From Desulfobacteraceae bacterium (GTDB lineage Bacteria; Desulfobacterota; Desulfobacteria; Desulfobacterales; Desulfatirhabdiaceae), in NCBI GenBank assembly GCA_027325475.1, contig DAIEFO010000029.1:4009-13186 (forward strand): a stretch of DNA of 9,178 nucleotides, written 5' to 3'. Below are positions 1 through 7,322 of the stretch, piece by piece; the stretch's first letter is position 1, and every line of letters starts with the position of its first letter. Made by a program: the position numbers and the translations under genes. Under the pieces are notes generated by a model. It had not been told where the DNA came from, did no database searches, and was given only the letters and a program-made list of their open reading frames with translations.

Positions 1-1682
1 ATGGATTTGTAGGCAAAAGCAGTGATCAGCGTCTGAAGGCTGACCGCTGGCCCCATGTCTTTGATGAGACTGTGAAACAGGCTGTAATACCGGCCTTCAA
101 ATCCGGAAAAGCCCATCACGTGCTGCTGGCGAAGCCGATAAAACAGATAAAGCGCCATCCGTGCATCGAAAATCCCCATATCGGCAAGATTTTTCTTCAG
201 GCGGATATCATTGCCGTCCTGTCCGTTCAGAGCCGGGCTTTGCTCGGTGCTCAGCAGACACACGAGATAGTCCATCAGTCTGTAATCCAGGATCATATCT
301 CCCTTGAGCCTTAATACCCGGCTCAGAAATTTGTCGAGTCCCAGCGGCCCCATGGGAGTCAGCGGATATCCCATGGCTTTGAGTTTTGCCTTTTTCTTCC
401 ATCGCCGCCAGAGCATTCTCAGGTGGGTGAAATCCAGCTCATGCGACAAAAATCCCAGCGCTTTTTCCGGATGAAAATCCCAGAAGTCCATCCGGAAGGG
501 ATCCGCGGAATAGGTGTTGACGAACAGCGGCAAAAAATGCTCCACGATTTTAATGGTCAGATCACCGAAATATTTCTCTTCGAGCGGCCCGTATCCGGAA
601 TCAGGGTTTGCTATAAGCCCGCCGAGCTTTCGGCTGCTCAGACTGACATGCGTTCCGTTGTTGGCCAGGCTGATGTTTGAAATATTGGGCAGCACCACCA
701 GGTTGTTGTTGATGATACCGGCATCTTTCAGTTTAACGACGGCGTTGATCTGGCTGCGGGACAGCGCCTGATGGCACAGGTGCATGTACTGATGCTTCTC
801 TTCGCCCCTGTCCCAGCCCGAAAGGCAGGGATTCATAAACAGCCGGCGGTAGAAAGCATCGGGAATCAGGTCATTAAGCTGTTTCAGTCTCTGCGGTGGA
901 TGCGGCGCAAAATATATCCGCGCCTGCTGCCCGTACAGATGCAATTGAAACTGCTGATTGGCGTATTCCACCAGCAGATGCGTCAACAGATGGCGCCGAA
1001 GGGTTTCACCAGCGGACGCCTGCCCCATTCCAGCGGCGACAGTGAGATGAGCCGGTTGAAATGAACAGGTTTCCGGCGATGTATTGTCACAAAGAAAATG
1101 CTGCATCAGCTTTTCACCGGTATGCTGAATTCCGGGAATGGCCTTGCCGAACCGTCCGATGATATCCGCCAGGCTTAATTTGATCAGATAACTGACAGGT
1201 ATCCTCAGCCATGTTTCCTGCTGATGGGTGAAAACGAATCTGGAGACATCCGAACGCAGGGGGCTTCCCTGATGACGCTTGTCGGCGCGAAGATCGGATG
1301 CCAGTATCTTCTGTGCATACCGGTTCAGCAACATTCGGGGAAACCGCACCCAACTGTTTTCCCAGGTATGATCCGTATTGTCGGCTACAAATTTTTCAAG
1401 ATCGGAGACAGACTTTCCTGAACTTTCACCACTGTGGACACGCTTGCGGATATTCATGAAATAATCGGATTCACGAATCGATATGGGAAGATCCACGGTG
1501 ACGCTGCTGCCGACAACGGCGGTCTGAAGTTCGTTTTCAACGCCTGCCGCCACATCCCCCGGTAAAAACGGCAGACCTTCCAGGAGGCTGCCGGCGGAAG
1601 CGGTGTTCACATTCAGGACACGCCGCCAGTATGCGGCGTCATATACATGTTGATGATCGTTTTGCATGGAGTTCTGATACAT
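1..1682 (-). CDS. Large unrecognised protein, 3' end beyond the window
   Basis: An uninterrupted minus-strand reading frame runs from an ATG at 1682 to the left edge: 560 complete codons with no stop. I checked the frame line by line. A second in-frame ATG lies at 1667, and an in-frame stop at 1695-1697 bounds the start on the upstream side. Neither ATG has a clear ribosome binding site. I do not recognise the family. The visible part looks soluble, with no signal peptide and no obvious membrane segment. It is rich in aromatic residues and has a strongly basic stretch (WRRWKKKAKLK, about residues 424-434). Other conspicuous blocks are an Asn-rich LPNISNISLANNGTHVSL around residue 325-340, a GGLIANPDSGYGPLEEKYFG region just after it, and VMGFSGFEGRYYSLFHSLI near the visible C-terminal end. 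It follows trpA on the same strand after a 276-base gap, so co-transcription is possible but not shown. That it is a real gene is nearly certain; its function is unknown. Confidence 0.85.
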   Translation of the reverse strand, partial: MYQNSMQNDHQHVYDAAYWRRVLNVNTASAGSLLEGLPFLPGDVAAGVENELQTAVVGSSVTVDLPISIRESDYFMNIRKRVHSGESSGKSVSDLEKFVADNTDHTWENSWVRFPRMLLNRYAQKILASDLRADKRHQGSPLRSDVSRFVFTHQQETWLRIPVSYLIKLSLADIIGRFGKAIPGIQHTGEKLMQHFLCDNTSPETCSFQPAHLTVAAGMGQASAGETLRRHLLTHLLVEYANQQFQLHLYGQQARIYFAPHPPQRLKQLNDLIPDAFYRRLFMNPCLSGWDRGEEKHQYMHLCHQALSRSQINAVVKLKDAGIINNNLVVLPNISNISLANNGTHVSLSSRKLGGLIANPDSGYGPLEEKYFGDLTIKIVEHFLPLFVNTYSADPFRMDFWDFHPEKALGFLSHELDFTHLRMLWRRWKKKAKLKAMGYPLTPMGPLGLDKFLSRVLRLKGDMILDYRLMDYLVCLLSTEQSPALNGQDGNDIRLKKNLADMGIFDARMALYLFYRLRQQHVMGFSGFEGRYYSLFHSLIKDMGPAVSLQTLITAFAYKS

Positions 1683-1958
1683 GACGGCAAATCGTTAACG
1701 CGGGAGTTCTCTGAAAAAGACGGCTTTGAAACCAGTTTCCATTTATTGAAAACGAATCTGGCCATGACCATGAAATCCCGGCGTTCGGCAAAAAAACAGA
1801 TGGTGGATGTTATGGCAGGCGGATGTTAGCGGTGTATGAAGAAAGTGTTACAAATTGATGAATCACTGTTTTTCCCGCTTCCTTGTCATGAAGCCGTCAA
1901 TTGAAGGCTGTGAGAAAATTCAGGTGATACGCCGGGTTTAACTTGAGAAAACGTCTGC
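1683..1958. other. Intergenic gap between trpA and the large unrecognised gene
   Basis: I see no gene, RNA gene or convincing terminator in these 276 bases. On the minus strand there is a TTGACG hexamer at about 1895-1900, but no acceptable -10 follows at the right distance. A 5-base stem (GCTTC/GAAGC) lacks a T-run. A ten-base stretch, GACGGCTTTG (1719-1728), matches the left end of the repeat in the trpB-trpA gap, but the similarity soon fades, so a degenerate repeat copy is only a weak possibility. Confidence 0.4.
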
Positions 1959-2720
1959 TTATCGAAGCCCCGCGATGAAGCTGCCGACAGATTCCACGCC
2001 TTCCTGTTCCATCAACCGGATAGTCTGCGTCCCAATGACGGCGATATCCGCCTTACCTTTTAAAAAATCAACATCCGCCTTGTCTTTCACGCCGAATCCC
2101 AGCGCCAGAGGCAGAGACGTCGCGCGCCGGCATCGGTCCAGATACGCTTCCAGTTGTTCAGAGAAGCGGGTATCCAGACCGGTGACGCCTTTTCTGGCCA
2201 CGCAGTAAACAAACCCCCGGGCGTGCGATGCGAGCATTTTCATGCGGGCGTCGGATGTGGTGGGTGAAAAAATAAATATCGGCGACAGGTTGTACATGTT
2301 CATGGCGCTCAGATAGTCCGCCCCCTCTTCCGGAGGTAAATCCGGAACGATAGCTCCGGACAGGCCGCGTTGGGCCATTTCTCCAGTGAATCGCTCCACA
2401 CCGTATTTGAAGAGGATGTTGTAATAACTCATAAATAAAAACGGAATCTCGAAAGTTTTGGCGGCGGTCTGCGCCATATCCAGACACTGCTGGACGGTGG
2501 CGCCGGCTGAAAGCGCTTTCTGGTTGGCATGAAGAATGACCGGGCCGTCGGCAACGGGTTCTGAGAAAGGAATCTGAAGTTCCATCAGATCCACTCCCGC
2601 ACGGACCATGGCTTCAATCAGCCTGAATGATGTTTCAAAGGATGGATAGCCCATAACGATATGCGTCATGAGCAGAATCTGCCGTTCTTTCAATCTGTTT
2701 TTCAGATAGGATTCAAGCAT
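1959..2720 (-). CDS. trpA: Tryptophan synthase alpha chain (TrpA), somewhat divergent
   Basis: TrpA cleaves indole-3-glycerol phosphate to indole and glyceraldehyde-3-phosphate and passes indole through a tunnel to TrpB in the cytoplasmic alpha2-beta2 complex. The 253-residue product is a little shorter than the enterobacterial enzyme (268). The two catalytic acids align: Glu47 in MELQIPFSEP (E. coli/Salmonella Glu49) and Asp58 in VADGP (Asp60). The loop VARKGVTG (about 174-181), the GFG strand (208-210) and a C-terminal phosphate-site segment IGTQTIRLMEQ are also present. Several normally strict positions differ: the usual ELGIPFSDP reads ELQIPFSEP, and the phosphate-binding GSA reads GTQ. 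The ATG at 2720 is preceded by GAGGG at a good distance. The gene follows trpB in the same direction, but a repeat element separates the two. The stop is TAA. The family is secure; efficient alpha activity is likely but not certain given the substitutions. Confidence 0.93.
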   Translation of the reverse strand: MLESYLKNRLKERQILLMTHIVMGYPSFETSFRLIEAMVRAGVDLMELQIPFSEPVADGPVILHANQKALSAGATVQQCLDMAQTAAKTFEIPFLFMSYYNILFKYGVERFTGEMAQRGLSGAIVPDLPPEEGADYLSAMNMYNLSPIFIFSPTTSDARMKMLASHARGFVYCVARKGVTGLDTRFSEQLEAYLDRCRRATSLPLALGFGVKDKADVDFLKGKADIAVIGTQTIRLMEQEGVESVGSFIAGLR

Positions 2721-2723
2721 GAT
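2713..2723. repeat. Direct repeat copy 1 (candidate target-site duplication)
   Basis: TCAAGCATGAT on the plus strand, identical over 11 bases to 2870-2880 and different at both neighbouring positions. This copy contains the trpA start codon: minus strand ATC-ATG-CTT-GA, where ATG-CTT-GA opens trpA. Confidence 0.8.
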
Positions 2724-2735
2724 GCCCTCGCAAAA
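2724..2735 (-). promoter_or_regulatory. Ribosome binding site of trpA, inside the inserted segment
   Basis: Read on the minus strand, GCGAGGGCATC directly precedes the trpA ATG, giving a GAGGG Shine-Dalgarno about five bases from the start. It lies outside the 11-base direct repeat, on the side of the inserted element. If the insertion model is right, the element's end supplied this site. Confidence 0.55.
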
Positions 2736-2869
2736 AGTCGATTTTCAGACGGCTTTGTAAAAAGTTCGCAGGCAAGGCGCGCAAAGCCTGAGGAGTGAAG
2801 CGTACTTGTCGTACGCTGCAACGACGAAGGATGCAGCGCAACGCAGCATGCGGATTTTTTACAAAGTCG
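2724..2869. mobile_element. Inserted repeat element between trpB and trpA (copy 1, complete)
   Basis: About 146 non-coding bases. Near-terminal inverted repeats of 22 bases at 2748-2769 and 2850-2871 match with three mismatches; both carry the CTTTGTAAAAA motif. Inside is a perfect hairpin (AGCGTAC at 2799-2805, GTACGCT at 2811-2817) and an imperfect one around 2831-2849 (ATGCAGCG / CGCAGCAT). It has no coding capacity, so it resembles a MITE or REP-like element mobilised by an enzyme encoded elsewhere. An exact 11-base direct repeat flanks it. Two diverged partial copies occur in this window (4960-5021 and 6378-6425). The 26 bases at 2724-2749 lie outside the left inverted repeat, so the true left boundary of the element is uncertain. 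Confidence 0.7.
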
Positions 2870-2880
2870 TCAAGCATGAT
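2870..2880. repeat. Direct repeat copy 2 (candidate target-site duplication)
   Basis: Second exact copy of TCAAGCATGAT. On the minus strand it reads ATCATGCTTGA and encodes the end of trpB (Tyr-His-Ala-stop, with TGA as the last three bases). It contains the same ATGCTTGA that begins trpA at copy 1. Confidence 0.8.
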
Positions 2881-4096
2881 ATTTTTCCGCCTTGCCGATG
2901 ATAAATTCTTGCCATTTGGGATCACCGAAAGCATCCGCGATCGTAAAAATGTCCTTGTCGCCCCTGCCTGACTGATTGATGATAATGCAGTCTTCAGAAG
3001 ACAGCCGGGGGGCCTCCTTGAATGCCTGGGCAAAGGCATGAGACGATTCCAGCGCAGGAATCACGCCTTCCGTACGAATCGTCAGAGAAAGCGCTTCGAC
3101 CACTTCAGTGTCGGTAGCGGCTTCAAAGCGTACCCGGCCAGACTCCTTGAGTTGCGCCAGGATAGGAGAAACCCCTACATAATCCAGCCCCGCAGCCACA
3201 CTGTGGGTTTCCTGCATCTGACCATCCGCATTCTGGAGAAAATAGGTTTTATACCCCTGAGCCACGCCGACACTGGCATCTTTTGCGCACAGTCTGGAAG
3301 CATGCTGACCGGTGTCAAGCCCTCTGCCGCCGGCCTCAACCCCAACCAGTTCAACAGGGTCTTTCATAAATCCGTTAAAAATCCCCAGCGCATTGGAACC
3401 GCCGCCGACGCAGGCATACACCCGCACGGGGAGTTGATGTTCCTGCTCCAGAATCTGCCTGCGAGCTTCCTGGCCGATAATGGACTGAAAATAGGACACC
3501 ATCTCCGGAAACGGATGGGGCCCGCAAGCGGTTCCCAGCACATAATGGGTGTTGTCCATATTGGCCACCCAATCCCGGAACGCCTCGTTGATGGCGTCTT
3601 TCAGGATTCGGGAGCCTTCACGAACCGGCACGACCTCGGCGCCCAGCCGCTCCATCCAGAACACATTCGGGCGCTGTCTTTCCACATCCACCTCGCCCAT
3701 GTAGATCGTGCACTTAAAACCGAATTTCGCCGCCATGGTGGCGGTGGCAACCCCATGCTGCCCTGCGCCTGTTTCTGCGATAACCCTGGTTTTCCCCATG
3801 CGCCGCACCAGAAGCCCCTGCCCCATGACATTGTTGGCCTTGTGCGCACCGGTATGATTCAGATCTTCCCGTTTGATATATATCCGGGGGCCGCCGAAAT
3901 GCCGGGTGAGATTTTCCGCGAACGTAAGCGGAGTCGGCCTGCATGAATAATTGGACATCAGCGCCGCATATTCCTGCCAGAAAGCAGGATCGTTTTTAGC
4001 TTTCCGAAAGGTATCCTCCAGTTCATCGAAGGTGGCGACCAGAATTTCCGGAATAAAGGCGCCGCCGAATCCATTATAGTAGCCTCTGTCAATCAT
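2870..4096 (-). CDS. trpB: Tryptophan synthase beta chain (TrpB)
   Basis: This PLP enzyme condenses indole with L-serine to give L-tryptophan, in complex with TrpA. The 408-residue product has the usual beta-chain length. Visible hallmarks are Lys86 in HTGAHKANN (Schiff-base lysine), Glu108 in AETGAGQHG (catalytic acid/base), GGGSNA at 231-236 (PLP phosphate cup), AAGLDY at 301-306 and Ser376 in NQSGRGDKD (pyridine nitrogen contact). Lys166 in RILKDA corresponds to the lysine that contacts TrpA in Salmonella. The frame is open 42 codons further upstream, but the ATG at 4096 starts at the family's usual N-terminus and is preceded by GAGGAG with eight bases of spacing, so I chose it. It begins 28 bases after the regulator gene. 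The TGA stop falls in the 11-base direct repeat at the edge of the inserted element. The sequence is of the common TrpB1 type rather than the long TrpB2 type. Confidence 0.96.
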   Translation of the reverse strand: MIDRGYYNGFGGAFIPEILVATFDELEDTFRKAKNDPAFWQEYAALMSNYSCRPTPLTFAENLTRHFGGPRIYIKREDLNHTGAHKANNVMGQGLLVRRMGKTRVIAETGAGQHGVATATMAAKFGFKCTIYMGEVDVERQRPNVFWMERLGAEVVPVREGSRILKDAINEAFRDWVANMDNTHYVLGTACGPHPFPEMVSYFQSIIGQEARRQILEQEHQLPVRVYACVGGGSNALGIFNGFMKDPVELVGVEAGGRGLDTGQHASRLCAKDASVGVAQGYKTYFLQNADGQMQETHSVAAGLDYVGVSPILAQLKESGRVRFEAATDTEVVEALSLTIRTEGVIPALESSHAFAQAFKEAPRLSSEDCIIINQSGRGDKDIFTIADAFGDPKWQEFIIGKAEKYHA

Positions 4097-4124
4097 CTGT
4101 TTTTCTCCTCGGATGGCAATGCCA

Positions 4125-4865
4125 TCACATTTCATCCTGCCCGGACAATAGCGATATCGTCTGGGAAAACACAAAGCGATCCGTCCGGCAGTAAAGTTCG
4201 GCGTAAATGGCGTTTTCCGCATTCGAAAAGTGAAGGCAGCGTTTTACCACAAGAATGGGCGTGGCGGTGGATACGTTCAGGTGAAGCGCTGCTGCGCCCT
4301 CTGCGTACCCGATGCTGAAATGCTGGGTTCCCCGGACAGGCCGCATAAAGTAGCGCTCATCGACAATTTTAGAAAGCGACTGATTTTCCATATTTACCGC
4401 GTCAATACCTGCAAAGATCGTGGCATCCAGATATGTATTCTCCATGAGAACCGGCGTGTCTTCAACACTGACCAGGCGGGACATCGTATAGGCAGACCGG
4501 CCTGAAAGCGGATTGTCCGAATCCGGCGCTATGCTGGAAAGCCGTGGCTTTTCGAGAAGATGCGTGTGAATGTCCAGCCCTTTTCTGAGAAATGCCGATG
4601 TCGTGCCTGCCAGTGACAACAGATCGACCTCCATCGAATCCGCCCGAACAAAGGTACCTGCCCCGCGCTTTCGAAACAGAAGCCGCCGGCGGACCAGAAA
4701 ATCAACAGCCTGGCGGGCGGTTGGTCTTCCAATACCATAGGTGGACGCCAGCACATGTTCTGAAGGAATTCGGGAATCAGGTGGATACGCACCGGAACGT
4801 ATTCCGGCAAGAAGGATATCCGCCAGTTGCCGGTAGAGAGGTATGGGAGATTGTGGATTGAGCAT
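4125..4865 (-). CDS. GntR/HutC-family transcriptional regulator
   Basis: The 246-residue protein has a winged helix-turn-helix at about residues 1-73, with the family opening SPIPLYRQLADILLAGIRSG, then RIPSEHVLASTYGIGRPTARQAVDFLV and the wing RKRGAGTFV. A UTRA-type effector domain follows (about 90-240), with segments such as DTPVLMENTYLDA and a closing strand typical of HutC-type sensors. The ligand cannot be read from sequence. The frame extends upstream to 4973, but an ATG at 4925 would lie inside the -10 element of the likely promoter, so I chose the ATG at 4865, which gives the usual family length; an ATG at 4886 is also possible. It is the first gene of a gntR-trpB-trpA unit, with 28 bases to trpB. 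It probably represses its own promoter, and hence trpBA, through the inverted repeat at 4908-4928. Confidence 0.92.
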   Translation of the reverse strand: MLNPQSPIPLYRQLADILLAGIRSGAYPPDSRIPSEHVLASTYGIGRPTARQAVDFLVRRRLLFRKRGAGTFVRADSMEVDLLSLAGTTSAFLRKGLDIHTHLLEKPRLSSIAPDSDNPLSGRSAYTMSRLVSVEDTPVLMENTYLDATIFAGIDAVNMENQSLSKIVDERYFMRPVRGTQHFSIGYAEGAAALHLNVSTATPILVVKRCLHFSNAENAIYAELYCRTDRFVFSQTISLLSGQDEM

Positions 4866-4907
4866 TGCCTGCACGCCTTGCCGCATAGTGACTGTTATGG
4901 TTTCAAC

Positions 4908-4928
4908 CCCATGATGGTCTATCATGGG
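4908..4928. promoter_or_regulatory. Candidate operator of the GntR-type regulator
   Basis: A perfect inverted repeat: CCCATGAT (4908-4915), five central bases GGTCT, then ATCATGGG (4921-4928). It covers the -10 element and probable transcription start of the regulator's promoter. Eight-base perfect arms with a short odd spacer fit a dimeric winged-helix repressor. The central GGTCTA resembles a half-site of some HutC-family operators, which is suggestive only. Confidence 0.65.
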
Positions 4929-4949
4929 ACAAATTGGTAAAGTTGTCAA
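4921..4949 (-). promoter_or_regulatory. Sigma-70-type promoter of gntR-trpBA
   Basis: On the minus strand a perfect -35 TTGACA (4949-4944) is followed by 17 bases and CATGAT (4926-4921), which matches TATAAT at four of six positions. The start of transcription would fall near 4914, about 50 bases before the regulator's ATG. The weak -10 lies within the inverted-repeat operator. Confidence 0.65.
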
Positions 4950-4959
4950 GACAAATATT

Positions 4960-5021
4960 GACGACTTCGACAAAAGTTCGCAGGTAAGGCGTACAAACCC
5001 GCAAGGAGTGAGGCGTACTTT
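4960..5021. repeat. Dispersed repeat, partial copy 2
   Basis: Matches the left half of the element at 2748-2806 in the same orientation: GACGACTTCGACAAAAGTTC, then CGCAGG-AAGGCG, CAAA-C and GGAGTGA-GCGTACTT, with scattered substitutions and one inserted base (roughly 80 percent identity by eye). The right half and the second arm of the internal hairpin are missing. It lies just upstream of the gntR promoter, in the gap after the MFS gene. Confidence 0.6.
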
Positions 5022-5058
5022 AGGGATTCTCTCATTTTTATATGAAACGGGCCGACAG

Positions 5059-5086
5059 CCGGCAGACCGCTGCGCAGTACTGCCGG
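5059..5086. other. Hairpin downstream of the MFS gene
   Basis: CCGGCAG (5059-5065) and CTGCCGG (5080-5086) form a perfect 7-base stem with a 14-base loop, 34 bases past the MFS stop. No T-run follows on the minus strand, so it is at best a weak or factor-dependent terminator or a 3'-end stabiliser. Confidence 0.3.
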
Positions 5087-5119
5087 TCTCAATCTGACCG
5101 GTATTTTCAGCGTGTCTTT

Positions 5120-6328
<1,209 letters not shown>

Positions 6329-6377
6329 TTTCCGTAGCCTTCTTTTCTTCGTTCACATTGATCGAGCTTTCAGGATT

Positions 6378-6425
6378 GATCGCTTTGTAAAAAGTCCGCA
6401 TGCAGCGTCCTTCGTCATGGTACGG
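6378..6425. repeat. Dispersed repeat, partial copy 3 (opposite orientation, internally deleted)
   Basis: Contains CGCTTTGTAAAAAGTCCGCA then TGCAGCG and CCTTCGTC. This corresponds to the reverse complement of the right half of the element at 2724-2869, with about ten internal bases missing between GCAGCG and CCTTCGTC. It sits in the gap between the ADP-ribosylglycohydrolase and MFS genes. Confidence 0.6.
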
Positions 6426-6440
6426 AAAGAGGTGCGACCG

Positions 6441-7211
6441 TCAAAAAGCATATTTATCCATAAATTTTTCGACAACCCGCCGCAAATCATCATCCAGGAT
6501 TTCCAGTGCCTTCTGCTGAATGAACGCCGGAACGCCGCCATAAAACGCCTCGGCAATACCGCCCGTGATACATGCCAGCGTATCGCTGTCGCCTCCCAGG
6601 GAAACAGCGTTGCGGATGGCGTCTTCAAAATCTTCCGATTCCAGAAATGCCGTGATGGCCTGAGGAACGGTTCCCTGGCTGGATTCATCGAAGTGATAAT
6701 CCGGCCGGATTTCATCCAGCGTTCGGGACAGGTCATAAGCAAATGTCGTTTCGACATAATCCCTGATTTCCTGTTTGCTGCTGCCGGTTCTGGCCAGATA
6801 GACAGCCGCCGCAGCGGCCTGACCGCCCTTGATGCCTTCAGGATGGTTATGGGTGATAGCCGTAAAGGCTTCGGCTTTTGACAGTACTTCGTCGAGGCTG
6901 CCAAAAGCGAAACCGGCCGGGCTGATGCGCATGGCAGCCCCGTTTCCCCAGCTATTATAAGGCGGACTGTCATTAACCCGGGCCCAGGCCCCGAAACTGC
7001 CGCCGTATCCGGCATCCGGATAGCGCCGATAATAGGCTCTCATCTTCCCGGCATAATCCTCGCCAGTCAGAATAGCATCCGCCAGTGCGATCGTCAGAAC
7101 GCTGTCGTCCGTAAAAAAACACCCGGAACCAAAAAGCTGAAAAGTCTTGGTCTTGATCCGCTCCCATTCATATACCGATCCGATAATATCGCCTGCAATG
7201 GCTCCGATCAT
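6441..7211 (-). CDS. ADP-ribosylglycohydrolase family protein (DraG/ARH-like)
   Basis: Proteins of this cytoplasmic, dimetal (usually Mg) all-helical family remove ADP-ribose from proteins or small molecules, or hydrolyse related N- or O-glycosidic bonds. The 256-residue product has the expected order: N-terminal GAIAGDIIGSVYE (3-15), metal-binding TDDS at 34-37, WGNGAAMRISP (88-98), THNHPEG (120-126) and the second metal motif GGDSDT at 206-211 followed by LACITGGIAEAFYG. All obvious metal ligands are present, so it is probably active. The frame extends 12 codons upstream, but the ATG at 7211 has a very good GGAGGA site and begins at the family's normal N-terminus. No ADP-ribosyltransferase or nitrogenase gene is visible nearby, so the target is unknown. 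It is divergent from the crotonase gene across a 111-base gap. Confidence 0.94.
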   Translation of the reverse strand: MIGAIAGDIIGSVYEWERIKTKTFQLFGSGCFFTDDSVLTIALADAILTGEDYAGKMRAYYRRYPDAGYGGSFGAWARVNDSPPYNSWGNGAAMRISPAGFAFGSLDEVLSKAEAFTAITHNHPEGIKGGQAAAAAVYLARTGSSKQEIRDYVETTFAYDLSRTLDEIRPDYHFDESSQGTVPQAITAFLESEDFEDAIRNAVSLGGDSDTLACITGGIAEAFYGGVPAFIQQKALEILDDDLRRVVEKFMDKYAF

Positions 7212-7255
7212 GAAAAAGTCCTCCGGCTGCATATTCTGTTGCATCATTCCATGAA

Positions 7256-7291
7256 TTGCGATTTAATACTGCTACCATATGAACCAGTGAA
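7256..7291. promoter_or_regulatory. Divergent promoter region between the ADP-ribosylglycohydrolase and crotonase genes
   Basis: Two overlapping candidate sigma-70 promoters can be read. Plus strand: TTGCGA (7256-7261), 16 bases, TATGAA (7278-7283), for the crotonase gene. Minus strand: TTCACT (7291-7286), 17 bases, TATTAA (7268-7263), for the glycohydrolase gene. Each hexamer matches consensus at about four of six positions. If both are real they would compete for polymerase. Confidence 0.35.
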
Positions 7292-7322
7292 AAACAATGC
7301 GTTAAATGTGAAAGAGGGCGTT

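Noticed and set aside
72..1421. Several short plus-strand open frames at the left end of the window
   Set aside because: They are shadows of the long minus-strand frame, which is open without interruption from 1682 to the window edge.
1230..1761. A 14-base repeat, GAAAACGAATCTGG, at 1230-1243 and 1748-1761
   Set aside because: The similarity does not extend beyond 14 bases and one copy is inside coding sequence; chance is a sufficient explanation.
1613..1771. A 52-codon minus-strand open frame beginning MVMARFVFNKWKLV
   Set aside because: It overlaps the start of the large unrecognised gene in another frame, has no clear ribosome binding site and no recognised family. The plus-strand frame at 1647-1829 over the same stretch is equally unsupported.
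2799..2817. Hairpin AGCGTAC/GTACGCT considered as a simple trpB terminator
   Set aside because: No T-run follows directly on either strand, and it is an internal part of the inserted repeat element.
3038..3946. A 302-codon plus-strand open frame opposite trpB
   Set aside because: It is antisense to a fully conserved trpB. Its translation is Arg/His/Pro-rich without recognisable motifs, as expected of a shadow frame over a biased coding sequence.
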